Source: Desulfobulbus sp. (GTDB lineage: Bacteria > Desulfobacterota > Desulfobulbia > Desulfobulbales > Desulfobulbaceae). Taken from it: 5,598 bases of DNA. A program made the translations under genes and the position numbers. Positions 5,506 to 5,598 of this stretch are shown piece after piece. The notes below the pieces were generated by a model, which was given only the letters and a program-made list of their open reading frames with translations, did no database searches and was not told the origin of the DNA. Within the stretch, counting starts at the first letter, position 1. Each line of letters begins with the position of its first letter. The stretch is from the NCBI GenBank assembly GCA_030602145.1, contig JAUWAH010000191.1, forward strand, positions 1 to 5,598, in the 5' to 3' direction.

Positions 5506-5598
5506 GTGACCACGATTGTGCTTCGCCTGGCAGTTATAGCCCTGCTTCTCTATGCCGGAGTCGCTCTCTGGTATGGCCGGATGGAGAAGCGGTTGCAG
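5506..5598 (+). CDS. gspC: GspC inner-membrane/secretin linker protein, 5' part
   Basis: Only the first 31 codons are present; the frame is open at the window end. The start is GTG 5506, the first start codon after an in-frame TGA at 5494-5496. GGGAG at 5488-5492 is a somewhat distant ribosome site; a second in-frame GTG at 5518 is less likely. The peptide has a short polar start, a single hydrophobic helix at about 4-23 (IVLRLAVIALLLYAGVALWY) and then a charged stretch (GRMEKRLQ). This is the usual beginning of GspC, which has a membrane anchor followed by a periplasmic HR domain that contacts the secretin GspD, and often a PDZ domain. Neither domain is visible here, so the call depends on the membrane helix and on the order gspM-gspN-gspC. 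It could be another bitopic protein. Confidence 0.68.
   Translation, partial: MTTIVLRLAVIALLLYAGVALWYGRMEKRLQ

Noticed and set aside
1..5598. Mobile elements, CRISPR arrays, tRNA or rRNA genes, or a novel defence-type system
   Set aside because: No transposase, regular spaced repeats, cloverleaf-like or rRNA sequence is visible. The whole window is accounted for by T2SS genes.

Overview
The window is an uninterrupted stretch of a type II secretion system (T2SS, general secretory pathway) operon. All genes are on the + strand and tightly packed, with no gap over about 30 bases. The order is gspH (3' part only), gspI, gspJ, gspK, gspL, gspM, gspN, gspC (first 31 codons). The identifications come from prepilin-type N-termini (G^FTLLE in I and J, G^I in K), the GspK DW-D and NLNTAP motifs, the PilM-like ATPase fold and single membrane segment of GspL, and the size and topology of M, N and C.

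The organism is probably a Gram-negative deltaproteobacterium in the broad sense (Desulfobacterota or a relative). The reasons are the H-I-J-K-L-M-N-C order, with gspN in front of gspC instead of at the end of the cluster, a GspN of about 310 aa with AsmA-like character, and a GspL of about 500 aa whose C-terminus resembles PilN. Base composition looks GC-rich, around 60% by eye. I cannot name a genus. By analogy with such clusters, gspE, gspF and gspG would lie upstream and the rest of gspC plus gspD downstream.

Bases 1-2476 encode the minor pseudopilins H, I, J and K, which form the tip complex of the periplasmic pseudopilus. Bases 2505-4549 encode the inner-membrane platform proteins GspL, which recruits the GspE ATPase, and GspM. 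Bases 4566-5501 encode GspN, and 5506-5598 begin GspC, which links the platform to the outer-membrane secretin GspD. Neighbouring genes overlap (H/I by 35 bases, J/K by 11, L/M by 4) or are separated by 1 to 28 bases. Translational coupling is therefore likely, and no internal promoter or terminator is convincing.

I found no undescribed system here. The observations worth a second look are local: a C8 tract and two adjacent small stem-loops at the gspH/gspI junction, an 8-bp perfect hairpin inside gspJ, an in-frame 14-bp direct repeat in gspL, and a possible fold hiding the gspN ribosome binding site.
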